From contig NZ_JAGINM010000025.1 in NCBI RefSeq assembly GCF_017876095.1, forward strand, positions 33,498-97,497: 64,000 nucleotides of DNA, given 5' to 3'. The number at the start of each line of letters is the position of its first letter. Position 1 is the stretch's first letter. Below are positions 1 to 8,091 of the stretch, piece by piece. Below the pieces are notes generated by a model that saw only the letters and a list, made by a program, of their open reading frames with translations, searched no databases and was not told where the DNA came from. The translations under genes and the position numbers were made by a program. Origin of the DNA: Azospirillum agricola. GTDB taxonomy: Bacteria; Pseudomonadota; Alphaproteobacteria; Azospirillales; Azospirillaceae.

Positions 1-594
1 CCGCACATCCTGCTGCGCGAGATCGGCGCGCCCTTCGATCTGGTGCTGCTCGACCGCGACAAGGCGGAGCACAAGCGCGCGGACTATCTGGCGCTGAATC
101 CGCACGGCCGGGTCCCGACGCTGGTCGACGGCGATCTGGTGCTGTACGAGGCGGCGGCGATCTGCCTGCATCTGGCCGACGCGCACCCGGAGGCCCGCCT
201 CGCCCCGGCCGTCGGCACGCCCGAGCGCGCGGCCTTCTACAAATGGCTGGTCTACCTGACCAACAGCGTCCAGGCCGACATGCTGCTGTACTTCTATCCG
301 GAGCGCTACGTCGAGGGCGCCGACGCCCAGGCCGCCTTCAAGCGGGTGGCGGAGGCCCGGCTGAACGACCAGTTCGACGGGCTGGACCGGGCGCTGGGCG
401 GGCGCGAGTGGATGCTGGACGGCGGCTACTCGGCGGTCGATCCGTATCTGTTCATGCTCTGCCGCTGGACCCGCTTCATGCGGCGTCCGGCCCGCAGCCT
501 GCCCAATCTCGGCCCCTACCTCGCCCGCGTCCTGGAGCGCCCGGCGGTGAAGGCCGCCTTCGCGGCGGAAGGGCTGGCGGCTCCGTATGTCTGA
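1..594 (+). CDS. Glutathione S-transferase family protein (5' end cut off)
   Basis: The reading frame is open from the first base, so the start codon lies outside the window; 197 residues are visible. The visible part opens inside the N-terminal thioredoxin-like domain of a GST: NPHGRVPTL supplies the cis-proline loop and the following YEAAAICLHLAD matches the glutathione-binding 'E-S/A-x-A-I' helix. The rest is an all-helical C-terminal domain with the usual D (SAVDPYLFML) near the capping box. Family members conjugate glutathione to electrophiles or act as thiol reductases; the substrate cannot be read here. The gene stands alone, with a tRNA terminator on the opposite strand just downstream. 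Confidence 0.85.
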   Translation, partial: PHILLREIGAPFDLVLLDRDKAEHKRADYLALNPHGRVPTLVDGDLVLYEAAAICLHLADAHPEARLAPAVGTPERAAFYKWLVYLTNSVQADMLLYFYPERYVEGADAQAAFKRVAEARLNDQFDGLDRALGGREWMLDGGYSAVDPYLFMLCRWTRFMRRPARSLPNLGPYLARVLERPAVKAAFAAEGLAAPYV

Positions 595-620
595 TCCGCA
601 GTTCCGGGCGGAAGGGGCGG

Positions 621-661
621 AAAAAGCGAAGGGCCGGTGCGCTGTGCGCGCCCGGCCCTTT
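621..661 (-). terminator. Rho-independent terminator of tRNA-Gly copy 1
   Basis: Read on the minus strand, a GC-rich stem (AAGGGCCGG paired with CCGGCCCTT) is followed by CGCTTTTT. It lies about 58 bases beyond the 3' end of the tRNA at 719. Confidence 0.8.
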
Positions 662-718
662 GGTCTTCGCTGTGCTGTCCGGCCTGCGCTGTCCAGCTCG
701 TGCCGTGCCCTGACGAAC

Positions 719-793
719 TGGAGCGGGCGAAGGGATTCGAACCCTCGACCCCAACCTTGGCAAGGTTGTGCTCTACCCCTGAGCTACGCCCGC
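719..793 (-). tRNA. tRNA-Gly (anticodon GCC), copy 1
   Basis: The reverse complement folds as a 75-nt tRNA including an encoded CCA end. It has acceptor stem GCGGGCG/CGCCCGC, D arm TAGCTCAGGGGTAGAGCA, anticodon loop TTGCCAA and T arm GGGTTCGAATCCC. The anticodon GCC decodes GGC/GGU, the main glycine codons in this GC-rich genome. The tRNA is identical to the copy at 1007. Confidence 0.97.
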
Positions 794-909
794 GCTCCCG
801 TCGTCCGGGTGCGGCTTTCTACGGAAATCCGGCCGGCTCCGCAACAGGGAATCTGACGCCGCGCCGAAAAATAATCGCCACGCGGCACAGGCTGGAAAAC
901 GGAGGCCGG

Positions 910-949
910 AAAAGCGAAGGGCCGGTGCGCTGTGCGCGCCCGGCCCTTT
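910..949 (-). terminator. Rho-independent terminator of tRNA-Gly copy 2
   Basis: Same hairpin as at 621-661, displaced by 288 bp, with a slightly shorter T tract on the minus strand (CGCTTTTCC). It sits between the two tRNA genes and should separate their transcripts. Confidence 0.75.
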
Positions 950-1006
950 GGTCTTCGCTGTGCTGTCCGGCTCGTGCTGTCCGGCACGCGCCGTGCCCTG
1001 ACGAAC

Positions 1007-1081
1007 TGGAGCGGGCGAAGGGATTCGAACCCTCGACCCCAACCTTGGCAAGGTTGTGCTCTACCCCTGAGCTACGCCCGC
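1007..1081 (-). tRNA. tRNA-Gly (anticodon GCC), copy 2
   Basis: Identical 75-nt sequence to the gene at 719-793, including the encoded CCA. On the minus strand this copy is upstream of the other. Confidence 0.97.
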
Positions 1082-1193
1082 GTTCCCGTCGTCCGGGAGC
1101 GGCTTTCTACGGAAATCCGACCGCTCCCGCAAGCGGAAAAACGCGGTCGCCCGCATTTTTCCCAAAAGCCGCCCTCCCCGTCCCGTTGGCCGC

Positions 1194-1841
1194 TCACCAG
1201 TCGGTCGGGCAGCCCCGGCAATTGTCCATCAAGGCGCCCTGGAAGATGGCGAAGCGGATCTTGGTCCCCTCCATCACCGCGCCCGACAGGTTGGTGTTGG
1301 CGAGCTTGGCCTCCTGAAGGTCGGCCCCCTCCAGGTTGGCGCCGGTCAGGTCGGCCTTGTCGGCCTTGATCGCCTCCAGGCTGGCGGCGGTCAGGTCGGT
1401 GTGGCGGAAGTCGGCGCCGCTCGCCCGCGCCTGCTCCAGGTTGGCGCCGCGCATCCGCGCGCCCTCCAGCTTGGCGTTTTGCAGGAAGGCGGTGCGCAGG
1501 TCGGCGGCGTCGAGGATGGCGCCGCGCAGGTCGGCGTTGCGCAGGTTGGCGTGGCGCAGGTCGGCCCGCATCAGGTTGGCCCCGCGCAGGTCGGCGCCGC
1601 CGAGATCGATGTTGCGCAGGTTGCGGTGGCGCAGATCCAGGTTCGGGCAGACGGCCTTGGGCACCAGCTTGCAGCCGGCCACCTCGGTCGGCCTCGGTTC
1701 CTCGCCGCCGCCGACGAGGGCTTCGGTGGAGGTTTCGCTCGGCTCGCTCTCCGTCGCCAGCGCCAGCGCGCCGGTCCCGGACAAGGCGGCGGGCAGGACA
1801 AGAGCGCTCAACAGGCACAGCGCGCGCAGGCTCGCGTTCAT
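1194..1841 (-). CDS. Exported pentapeptide-repeat protein
   Basis: A protein of 215 residues. The chosen ATG (1841) begins a clear signal peptide (MNASLRALCLLSALVLPAAL) and has GGAG 7-8 bases upstream; a longer in-frame extension has no comparable signal. From about residue 65 to the end the sequence is a run of A(D/N)LXX pentapeptides (such as ADLRG, ANLMR, ADLRH), which form a right-handed quadrilateral beta-helix. A C-terminal CRGC pair could bind metal or form a disulfide. Such proteins are structural or interaction modules; no enzymatic role can be assigned. It lies 88 bp downstream of the alcohol dehydrogenase on the same strand, separated by a hairpin. Confidence 0.85.
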   Translation of the reverse strand: MNASLRALCLLSALVLPAALSGTGALALATESEPSETSTEALVGGGEEPRPTEVAGCKLVPKAVCPNLDLRHRNLRNIDLGGADLRGANLMRADLRHANLRNADLRGAILDAADLRTAFLQNAKLEGARMRGANLEQARASGADFRHTDLTAASLEAIKADKADLTGANLEGADLQEAKLANTNLSGAVMEGTKIRFAIFQGALMDNCRGCPTDW

Positions 1842-1891
1842 CAACGTCTCCACGGTTCCGGCAAAAACGGAGGGCAAAGAAACGGAGGGAC

Positions 1892-1910
1892 GGGGCGGTG
1901 GAACCGCCCC
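1892..1910 (-). terminator. Intergenic hairpin between dehydrogenase and pentapeptide gene
   Basis: A perfect stem (GGGGCGGT, loop GGA, ACCGCCCC) sits just after the dehydrogenase stop codon. On the minus strand it is followed by a pyrimidine-rich tract rather than a clean T run. It may be a weak terminator or an mRNA-stabilising 3' hairpin. Confidence 0.4.
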
Positions 1911-1929
1911 GCCCGTCACGGGCAGCGCC

Positions 1930-3813
1930 TCACTTGGCGCTGGACACCTTCACGTCGGCCAGCTTGAACACCCAGAAGGACCCGCCCTGGGTCACGCGGG
2001 TGGTCAGGTCGGCGAGGTCGCCGCCCCACAGCGGGACGGCGCCGCCGTAGCCGGTGGTGATGCCGACATACTGCACCCCGTCCTGCTCCCAGGTGACCGG
2101 GGAGGAGATGATGCCCGAGCCGGTCTGGAACTTCCAAAGCTCCTCGCCCGTCTTGGCGTTGAACGCCTTGACGTAGCCGTCGCCGGTGCCGGTGAAGACC
2201 AGGTTGCCGGCGGTCGCCAGCGTGCCGGACCACAGCGGCAGCTCCTCCTTGTGCTCCCAGGCGATCTTGCCGGTCTTGGGATCGAGCGCCCGCAGCGTGC
2301 CGACATGGTCGTCGAACAGCTTGTGGATGCGGAAGCCCATGCCGAGATAGGCCGAGCCGGGGTTGTAGCCGACATGCTCGGTCCAGTAGTCCTCCTTCCA
2401 GTGGTTGGCGGCGATGTAGAACAGGCCGGTGTCCTCGCTGTAGGACATCGGGTTCCAGTTCTTGCCGCCGAGGAAGGGCGGGGAGACCTCGACCGACTTG
2501 CCGCGCTTCTCGTCGCCCACGGGCAGCGGCGGACGCTGGCCCTCGTTCTCGATGGGGCGGCCGGTCTTCAGGTCGATGCCCTTGGCCCAGGTGATGCCGT
2601 CGACGAAGGGATAGGCCGCCAGCACGCTGTTCGGCTTGTTCGCCTCGCCGCCGGCGTTGGCCAGCTTGTTGCGGTCGGTGACGTAGAAGAAGCCGTTGCG
2701 GTCGGCGTGCGCCGTCGCCTTGACCGTCTTGCCCGACGAGTCGGTGAAGTCGAACAGCACCAGCTCGTTGTTGCCGGAGAAGTCCCAGGCGTCGTTCGGC
2801 GTGTGCTGGTAGAAGCCCTTCAGCTCGCCGGTGGTCGGATCGACGTAGGCCTGGCCCGAGGTGTAGAGGCTGTCGCCCGGCCAGCGTGCCCAGCCGTTCC
2901 ACGGCGCCGGGTTGCCGGTGCCGATGACGATGGTGTTGGTCTCGACGTCGAAGGTGGCGCTCTGCCAGGGGGCGCCGCCGCCGTGGCTCCACGCCTCGAC
3001 CAGCTTGCCGTCCTTGTCGCGCGGCCAGGACGGGGCTTCCTTGTTGCCGGTGACGGTGCTGTCCTTGCCGTTCAGCCGGCCCATGTGCCCCTCGACCATG
3101 GGGCGCATCCAAATCTCCTCGCCGGTGTCAGGATCGCGGGCGTAGAGCCGCCCGACGACGCCGAACTCGTCGCCCGAGGAGCCATGGATCAGCAGCATCT
3201 TGCCGGTCTTCTGGTCCTTCACGATGGTCGGCGCGCCGGTCATCGTGTAGCCGACCTTGTGGTCGGCGAACTTCTGCTTCCACACCACCTTGCCGGTGTT
3301 CTTGTTCAGCGCGACGATCGAGGCGTCGAGCGTGCCGAGGAACACCTTGTCGCCGTAGATGGCGGCGCCGCGGTTCACCACGTCGCAGCAGGGGCGGATA
3401 TCGTCGGGCAGGCGGTGGGCGTAGGACCACAGCCGCTTGCCGGTCTTGGCGTCGAGCGCGAACATGCGCGAGTAGGAGGCGGTGACGTAGATCACCCCGT
3501 CATGCACCAGCGCCTGCGTCTCCTGCCCGCGCTGCTTCTCGTCGCCGAAGGAGAAGGACCAGGCCGGCACCAGGCGCGAGACGCTGGAGGTGTCGATCTG
3601 CTTCAGGGTGCTGAAACGCTTGCCTTCCACGCCCATGCCGTACATCAGCACGTCGTGGTTGGTCTTGCCGTCCTTGGCGATGTCGTCCCAGGTGACGTCG
3701 GCGGCCGAGGCCGGCGCGGCGGTCAGGGCGGTGCCGAGCAGACCGGCGACGATGGCGGCCACACTGGCGCCGAGCGTGAGGCGAGAGCGCGCCTTATGGG
3801 ACCAAGCTGTCAT
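1930..3813 (-). CDS. exaA: PQQ-dependent ethanol dehydrogenase (quinoprotein, calcium type)
   Basis: A 627-residue protein with a signal peptide ending near APASA-AD, so it is periplasmic. Beta-propeller W-motifs recur (for example DAKTGKRLWSYA, NAKTGEELWKFQ). The vicinal cysteine pair at 142-143 (RPCCD) is the disulfide that gates electrons from PQQ. The catalytic Asp is D344 in NDAWDFSGNNE; position +2 is Ser346. Lanthanide-dependent XoxF/PedH enzymes carry Asp there, so this should be a calcium enzyme like ExaA/PedE, oxidising ethanol and other primary alcohols. Length and organisation fit the soluble class. No cytochrome c550 or pqq gene is next to it. The ATG is preceded by a GGGGGA tract. 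A NarL-type regulator gene is divergent upstream. Confidence 0.9.
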   Translation of the reverse strand: MTAWSHKARSRLTLGASVAAIVAGLLGTALTAAPASAADVTWDDIAKDGKTNHDVLMYGMGVEGKRFSTLKQIDTSSVSRLVPAWSFSFGDEKQRGQETQALVHDGVIYVTASYSRMFALDAKTGKRLWSYAHRLPDDIRPCCDVVNRGAAIYGDKVFLGTLDASIVALNKNTGKVVWKQKFADHKVGYTMTGAPTIVKDQKTGKMLLIHGSSGDEFGVVGRLYARDPDTGEEIWMRPMVEGHMGRLNGKDSTVTGNKEAPSWPRDKDGKLVEAWSHGGGAPWQSATFDVETNTIVIGTGNPAPWNGWARWPGDSLYTSGQAYVDPTTGELKGFYQHTPNDAWDFSGNNELVLFDFTDSSGKTVKATAHADRNGFFYVTDRNKLANAGGEANKPNSVLAAYPFVDGITWAKGIDLKTGRPIENEGQRPPLPVGDEKRGKSVEVSPPFLGGKNWNPMSYSEDTGLFYIAANHWKEDYWTEHVGYNPGSAYLGMGFRIHKLFDDHVGTLRALDPKTGKIAWEHKEELPLWSGTLATAGNLVFTGTGDGYVKAFNAKTGEELWKFQTGSGIISSPVTWEQDGVQYVGITTGYGGAVPLWGGDLADLTTRVTQGGSFWVFKLADVKVSSAK

Positions 3814-4301
3814 GCGTTTCCCCCGAATGTTTGGCCCTTGGGGATTCGGGCGATCCGAATCCGGGTGGCCGGACTTTGAGCAGAATGGGCAATCGGACTT
3901 TCGGCGGAGCGGCCGGCGCCGGCCCGCGGCCGTCCATCGCCATCCGGCCGGAAGACGGGAGTGCGATGCCTCCCGGCCGGGAATGACGGAACGCGCGAAA
4001 GGGCGCCGCTTCCAAGAAAAAGCCCTGATCCGGCAAGATCCGCCTGAGACCGGCGAAAGCAGACCCCCGCACGGATCGGCCTTCGTCGTCTTGCCGTGTC
4101 CTATTGTTTCTCCGAAAGCCGGGGCGGCGACAATGGGACGTTGGACGGATGATGAATTCCCCCAACAAATAGGATGACTTCCTGTCGTGATCCGGGAAAA
4201 TATCCTGCCCGCGGGAGCTTGATCGAAGGGCTCATGGCCGGACGGCCGGCGCGGTTGCTACCCTTCCGCACAGCCGCAATCCCTGCCAGCGAGGGCTTCC
4301 G
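3814..4301. other. Divergent intergenic region, dehydrogenase / response regulator
   Basis: These 488 bp hold no ORF with coding character on either strand. Both flanking genes are transcribed away from it, so it must contain both promoters. I looked for a -24/-12 (TGGCAC-N5-TTGC) element and for a clear -35/-10 pair and found none that was convincing. Confidence 0.5.
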
Positions 4302-4934
4302 ATGACCGCGACCATCCTGCTGGTGGACGACCACCCCATCATCCGCGCCGGCTGCCGGCGGCTGTTCGGCGACGCCGGTCTGGGACGGGTCGTCGAGGCG
4401 GAGGATGCCGGCGGCGCGCTGGCGCTGTGGCGGTCGGAGCGGCCGGACATCGTCGTGCTCGACCCCGACCTTCCCGGTCCGGACGGCGGCATGGGGGTGA
4501 TGAGGGCCATGCTGGCGGAAAACGCGGCGGCGCGCGTCCTGGTCTTCGGCGGGCGCGGGGATCCGGCGGTCGCGGCCGGCGCGCTGAAGGCGGGGGCGAA
4601 GGGCTACGTCGCCAAGAACAGCGCCCTGGACACCCTGCTGTCGGCGGTCGGTCAGGTTCTGGCCGGCGGCATCCACCTCGACCACGCGCTGGCGCGCGAC
4701 CTCGCCTTGATGAGCCTGTCGCCACCGCCCGACCCGCTGGCCCCGCTGACCCTGCGGGAGCGCGAGATTCTCGGTCTGCTCGGCCGCGGGCTGACGGCGG
4801 CGGCGATCGCCGACTCGCTGGGAATCAGCCGGAAGACGGTCGCCAACGCCTGCACGCAGATCAAGGACAAGCTGGGAGCCGACGGCCCGCGCGCCCTGGT
4901 CCGCATCGCCATCGACGCCGGGCTCGCGGGGTAG
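4302..4934 (+). CDS. NarL/LuxR-family response regulator
   Basis: A 210-residue receiver plus LuxR-type helix-turn-helix protein. Acidic residues D9-D10 (LVDDHP), phospho-acceptor D54 (VVLDPDLPG) and Lys105 (GYVAK) are present. The Ser/Thr switch position after beta-4 is glycine (VLVFGG, G83), which is unusual. The output domain (about 145-208) has the canonical LTLREREIL...IADSLGISRKTV signature. The cognate kinase is not adjacent. Because NarL-type regulators control exaA in Pseudomonas, and the dehydrogenase is divergent here, regulation of that gene is a reasonable inference but is not shown. The start is ATG with GAGGG upstream. Confidence 0.88.
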   Translation: MTATILLVDDHPIIRAGCRRLFGDAGLGRVVEAEDAGGALALWRSERPDIVVLDPDLPGPDGGMGVMRAMLAENAAARVLVFGGRGDPAVAAGALKAGAKGYVAKNSALDTLLSAVGQVLAGGIHLDHALARDLALMSLSPPPDPLAPLTLREREILGLLGRGLTAAAIADSLGISRKTVANACTQIKDKLGADGPRALVRIAIDAGLAG

Positions 4935-5035
4935 GGCGCCGCCCGGCCGACACGCCCGGTCAATGACGGACCTGGAGCCCCTTGAGATAACCGCCATCCG
5001 TCCCGGTCAGGAGGTGGAAGGGGCGTTCCCGCGCG

Positions 5036-6781
5036 TCAGCGCGGCGCCTGCCAGGGAAGCTCGCCGCCGACCAGCTTGCCGGCCTCCTCGGGCGGCAGCG
5101 GCCGGGCGAAGTGGTAGCCCTGGCCGTAGTCGCAGGCCAGCGCCCGCAGCAGGTTGGCGTCGGCGCTGGTCTCGATGCCCTCGGCGATGACGTCGAAGCC
5201 GAGCAGGCGCGCCAGATCCATGATGATGCGGACGATGGCGCGGTTCTCCTCCGACTGGTGCATGGCCGAGACGAAGGAACGGTCCACCTTCAGGCTGTCG
5301 ATCGGCAGCTTGTGCAGGTAGGAGAGCGAGGAATAGCCGGTGCCGAAATCGTCGATCGACAGCTTGATGCCGAGCGCCCGCAGATCCTGGAGCAGGCGGA
5401 TCGACTGCTCCGCCTTGTCCATCACCGCGCTTTCGGTCAGCTCCAGCTTCAGCCAGGACGGCTCGACCCCGGTCTCGCGCAGCACCTCGCGCACCACCTC
5501 GACGAAGTTCGGGTCGGAGAGCTGGCGGGTCGACAGGTTGACGCTCATGAACAGCGGCGCCGACCCCGGCTCGCGGTGGTCCTGCCAGAGAGCGATCTGC
5601 CGGCAGGCCTCGCGCAGCACCCAGGTGCCGAGCGACACCACGAGGCCGGTGCTCTCGGCGATGGGGATGAAGACGCCGGGCGGGATGTTGCCGCGCTCCG
5701 GGTGGTTCCAGCGGACCAGCGCCTCGAAGCCGGCCAGGCCCCCCGTCACCATCTCGACGATCGGCTGGTAGGCGACCCACAGGTCGGTGCCGCGCTGGAG
5801 CGCGCCGCGCAGGTCGTTCTCCATCCGCACCTGCTCGACCACATGGGCGTGCATGGCCGGGTCGAACCAGCTCTGGCGGCCGCCGCCCTGCTCGCGGGCG
5901 CGGCCGGTGGCGATCTCGGCGTCGCGCAGCACGTCCTCGGGCCGCTCGTGGCTGGGCATCGCCACGGCGACGCCGATGCTGGCCGACAGGAACACCGTGC
6001 CGCCGGAGCTGGAGCGCGCCGAGCGCACGACGCCCGACAGCTCGTCGAGCGAGCGTTCGACCACCGGCCGGTCGCAGGGCCCGGCGACCAGCAGCGCGAA
6101 GGCGTGGTCGCTGACGCGCGCGATCAGGTCGAAGGCGGCCCCGTGCGCGCCCAGCCGGTGGGCGAGATCGTCCAGCAGCTCGTTGGCGAAGGCCTGGCCC
6201 AGGCTGGTGCGGATGTCGGCGAAGCGGTCGATGTCCATGATGACGAGCGTGAAGGGCTCGCCCATGTTGCGGTAGTCGGCCATGTGCTTGAGCAGCATCA
6301 GGCGGTTGGCCAGCCCGGTCACCGGGTCGTAGTAGGCGAGGCGGAACAGGTCGTCCTGCACCTGCCGCCGCTCCGTCATGTCCTGGATGATGACGAAATA
6401 GCCGGCGATGGCGCCGTCCGGCGTGCGGTGGGGAGCGTGGACGCGCAGGATGTAGCGCTGCTGCCCGTCGGCCTGGGTCATCCAGCCTTCCGAGCCGGCG
6501 ACCTCGCCGTTCAGCGCGCGCTTGACCAGGCTGGTCGTGCTGCGCTGCACCTCCGGCCCGAGCAGGTCGCCGATGGTGGAGCCGAGCGCGCGATCCAGCG
6601 TGGCGCCCATCATCTCCAGATACGCGCGATTGGCGTAGATGTGGCGGCGCTCGCGATCGAGAAGCCCGACCTTGACCGGCATCGCGTCAAGAATCTGGCG
6701 CAGCGTGTCGAGCGCCGGAGCACCGGAGGCGGTCCCGGACAAAGCTTCGACCAGCGCGGAGATGTGGGGGTCCGGATTCAT
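5036..6781 (-). CDS. PAS-GGDEF-EAL protein, probable c-di-GMP phosphodiesterase
   Basis: A 581-residue protein. A PAS domain (about 25-140) is followed by a GGDEF-type domain (about 150-305) and an EAL domain (about 330-570). The GGDEF active-site loop is SDHAF (residues 224-228), so cyclase activity is very unlikely. The EAL domain keeps EAL (FEALVRWNHP, 353-355), the DDFGTGYSSL loop and EGIET, so c-di-GMP hydrolysis is expected, with the degenerate GGDEF perhaps acting as a GTP sensor. No membrane segment is seen. I chose the ATG at 6781 (MNPDPHIS); an in-frame TTG seven codons upstream is the alternative. It converges on the response regulator but need not be its partner. Confidence 0.9.
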   Translation of the reverse strand: MNPDPHISALVEALSGTASGAPALDTLRQILDAMPVKVGLLDRERRHIYANRAYLEMMGATLDRALGSTIGDLLGPEVQRSTTSLVKRALNGEVAGSEGWMTQADGQQRYILRVHAPHRTPDGAIAGYFVIIQDMTERRQVQDDLFRLAYYDPVTGLANRLMLLKHMADYRNMGEPFTLVIMDIDRFADIRTSLGQAFANELLDDLAHRLGAHGAAFDLIARVSDHAFALLVAGPCDRPVVERSLDELSGVVRSARSSSGGTVFLSASIGVAVAMPSHERPEDVLRDAEIATGRAREQGGGRQSWFDPAMHAHVVEQVRMENDLRGALQRGTDLWVAYQPIVEMVTGGLAGFEALVRWNHPERGNIPPGVFIPIAESTGLVVSLGTWVLREACRQIALWQDHREPGSAPLFMSVNLSTRQLSDPNFVEVVREVLRETGVEPSWLKLELTESAVMDKAEQSIRLLQDLRALGIKLSIDDFGTGYSSLSYLHKLPIDSLKVDRSFVSAMHQSEENRAIVRIIMDLARLLGFDVIAEGIETSADANLLRALACDYGQGYHFARPLPPEEAGKLVGGELPWQAPR

Positions 6782-7244
6782 GGCGAGGAAAGAGCGGAGC
6801 AACCAGCAGGAAATCGTCGCCCAACACTTACGCGATGTGTTGCCTTCGCGTCAAAACCAAAGCCACCGAAACGAGCCTTATCTTTGCCGTTTCCACGAGA
6901 TCGGAACCGACAATCAAGCTTCATACTCCAGTATTCACGCAAGCCGGGGTTGCGGCCGGGCAGGGAATCGAATTGTTTTTGCGATTGATCTTGCGTGCCC
7001 ATGCGATTGCTCCTGCCGCGACGCCTGAGAAGTATCATTCTTCCACCCGTTACCGGGAAAAAATCCAAGGTTGCTCAATTCGCCAAACCAATCCGTTTTG
7101 GGAGAGTCGCGCGCAACGGGCATGCCTGCGCTTCCCATTCGAACGGTCGCCAGCACCGGCGCTTTCCCCCTATACTGCCAAGACAAATAGGGGCGTTGGC
7201 CCGGCCGGCGCCCCGGATCAACGGCATCAGGGGAGAACGACGCC
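6782..7244. other. Divergent intergenic region, EAL protein / universal stress protein
   Basis: This 463-bp region has no credible coding frame and is locally richer in A and T than the genes around it. A TATACT box at 7172-7177 could be the -10 element for the stress protein, but no good -35 lies 16-18 bp upstream of it. No FNR- or CRP-like palindrome was seen. Confidence 0.4.
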
Positions 7245-8084
7245 ATGGCTTTCAAGGATCTGCTGGTCGTTGTCGACAGCGGGGCCGCATCCGAGGCCCG
7301 CCTCGATCTGGCCGCCCGGCTGGCGACGCAGACCGACGCCCATCTGACCGCGCTCTACACCTTCACCGACGTGGCGCTTCCCGGCTACATCCAGGCCGAG
7401 CTTCCGGCCGAGCTGCGCGCGAACCGCCGCAAGGCGCTGGACGAGCAGGCCGCCGCCGCCGCCCGCCGCTTCGATGAGGCGATGCGCCGCCACGGCCGGA
7501 CCGAGCGGTCGGAATGGGTCGCCATCGAGGGGGATCCGACCGCCGCCGCCGCGCTGCGCGGCCGCTACGCCGACCTGATCATCGTCGGCCAGCCCGACCC
7601 GCAACACGACCGCGAAACGCCGGTCGCCCAGCCCGCCGACCTGCTGTTCGAAACCGGCCGCCCGCTGCTGGTCGTGCCCTACGCCGGCCGCTTCGCCAGC
7701 ATCGGCGAGCGGGTGCTGGTCGGCTGGAACGGCAGCCGCGAGGCCGCCCGCGCCATCGGCGACGCCATGCCGCTGCTGGAGCAGGCCCGCCGGGTGGTGG
7801 TGATGGCCGCCAATCCGAAGCCCGGCCCGAACGGCCTGGGCGACGAGCCCGGCGCCGACATCGCCCGCCACCTGTCCCGCCACGGCTGCAAGGTCGAGGC
7901 GGCGCACATCAGCACCGACGTGGTCGAGGCCGGCGACACGCTGCTGAACGTCGCGGCGGACGAGAGCTGCGACCTGCTGGTGATGGGCGCCTACGGCCGG
8001 TCGCGCCTGCGCGAGCTGGTGCTGGGCGGGATGACCCGCTTCATGCTCCAGCACATGACCGTGCCCGTGCTGATGAGCCACTGA
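7245..8084 (+). CDS. Tandem-domain universal stress protein (UspA family)
   Basis: 279 residues with two Usp folds: one at about 1-145 (MAFKDLLVVVDSG...) and one at about 150-279 (GERVLVGWNGSREAARA...). The second domain ends with GAYGRSRLRELVLGGMTRFML, which fits the G-2X-G-9X-G(S/T) ATP-binding loop. The first domain lacks this loop, which is common in tandem Usp proteins. These cytoplasmic proteins are induced by stress and starvation; the molecular role is usually unknown. The start ATG follows GGGAGAACGACGCC, a good ribosome site. The gene ends just before the iteron block of the replication module. Confidence 0.9.
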   Translation: MAFKDLLVVVDSGAASEARLDLAARLATQTDAHLTALYTFTDVALPGYIQAELPAELRANRRKALDEQAAAAARRFDEAMRRHGRTERSEWVAIEGDPTAAAALRGRYADLIIVGQPDPQHDRETPVAQPADLLFETGRPLLVVPYAGRFASIGERVLVGWNGSREAARAIGDAMPLLEQARRVVVMAANPKPGPNGLGDEPGADIARHLSRHGCKVEAAHISTDVVEAGDTLLNVAADESCDLLVMGAYGRSRLRELVLGGMTRFMLQHMTVPVLMSH

Positions 8085-8091
8085 GGCGCCC

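Larger units (their letters stand above)
619..843. repeat. Tandem duplication unit, copy 1 (tRNA-Gly plus flanks)
   Basis: This stretch and the stretch 288 bases further on share the same order of parts: terminator hairpin, about 60 bp of spacer, tRNA-Gly and about 45 bp of upstream flank. Terminator and tRNA are at exactly the same offset in both copies. The tRNA bodies are identical and the spacers differ by a few bases, as expected of a tandem duplication that has begun to diverge. Confidence 0.85.
907..1131. repeat. Tandem duplication unit, copy 2 (tRNA-Gly plus flanks)
   Basis: Second copy of the unit that starts at 619. Differences from copy 1 are confined to the spacer between terminator and tRNA and to the tRNA 5' flank (for example CCGGGTGCGG against CCGGGAGCGG). 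Each copy has its own terminator, so the copies may be transcribed separately. Confidence 0.85.

Noticed and set aside
1336..3879. 847-codon open frame on the plus strand opposite the dehydrogenase and pentapeptide genes
   Set aside because: It is antisense to two genes with clear family motifs, and its composition (Ala/Arg/Gly/Val rich without motifs) is that of a high-GC shadow frame.
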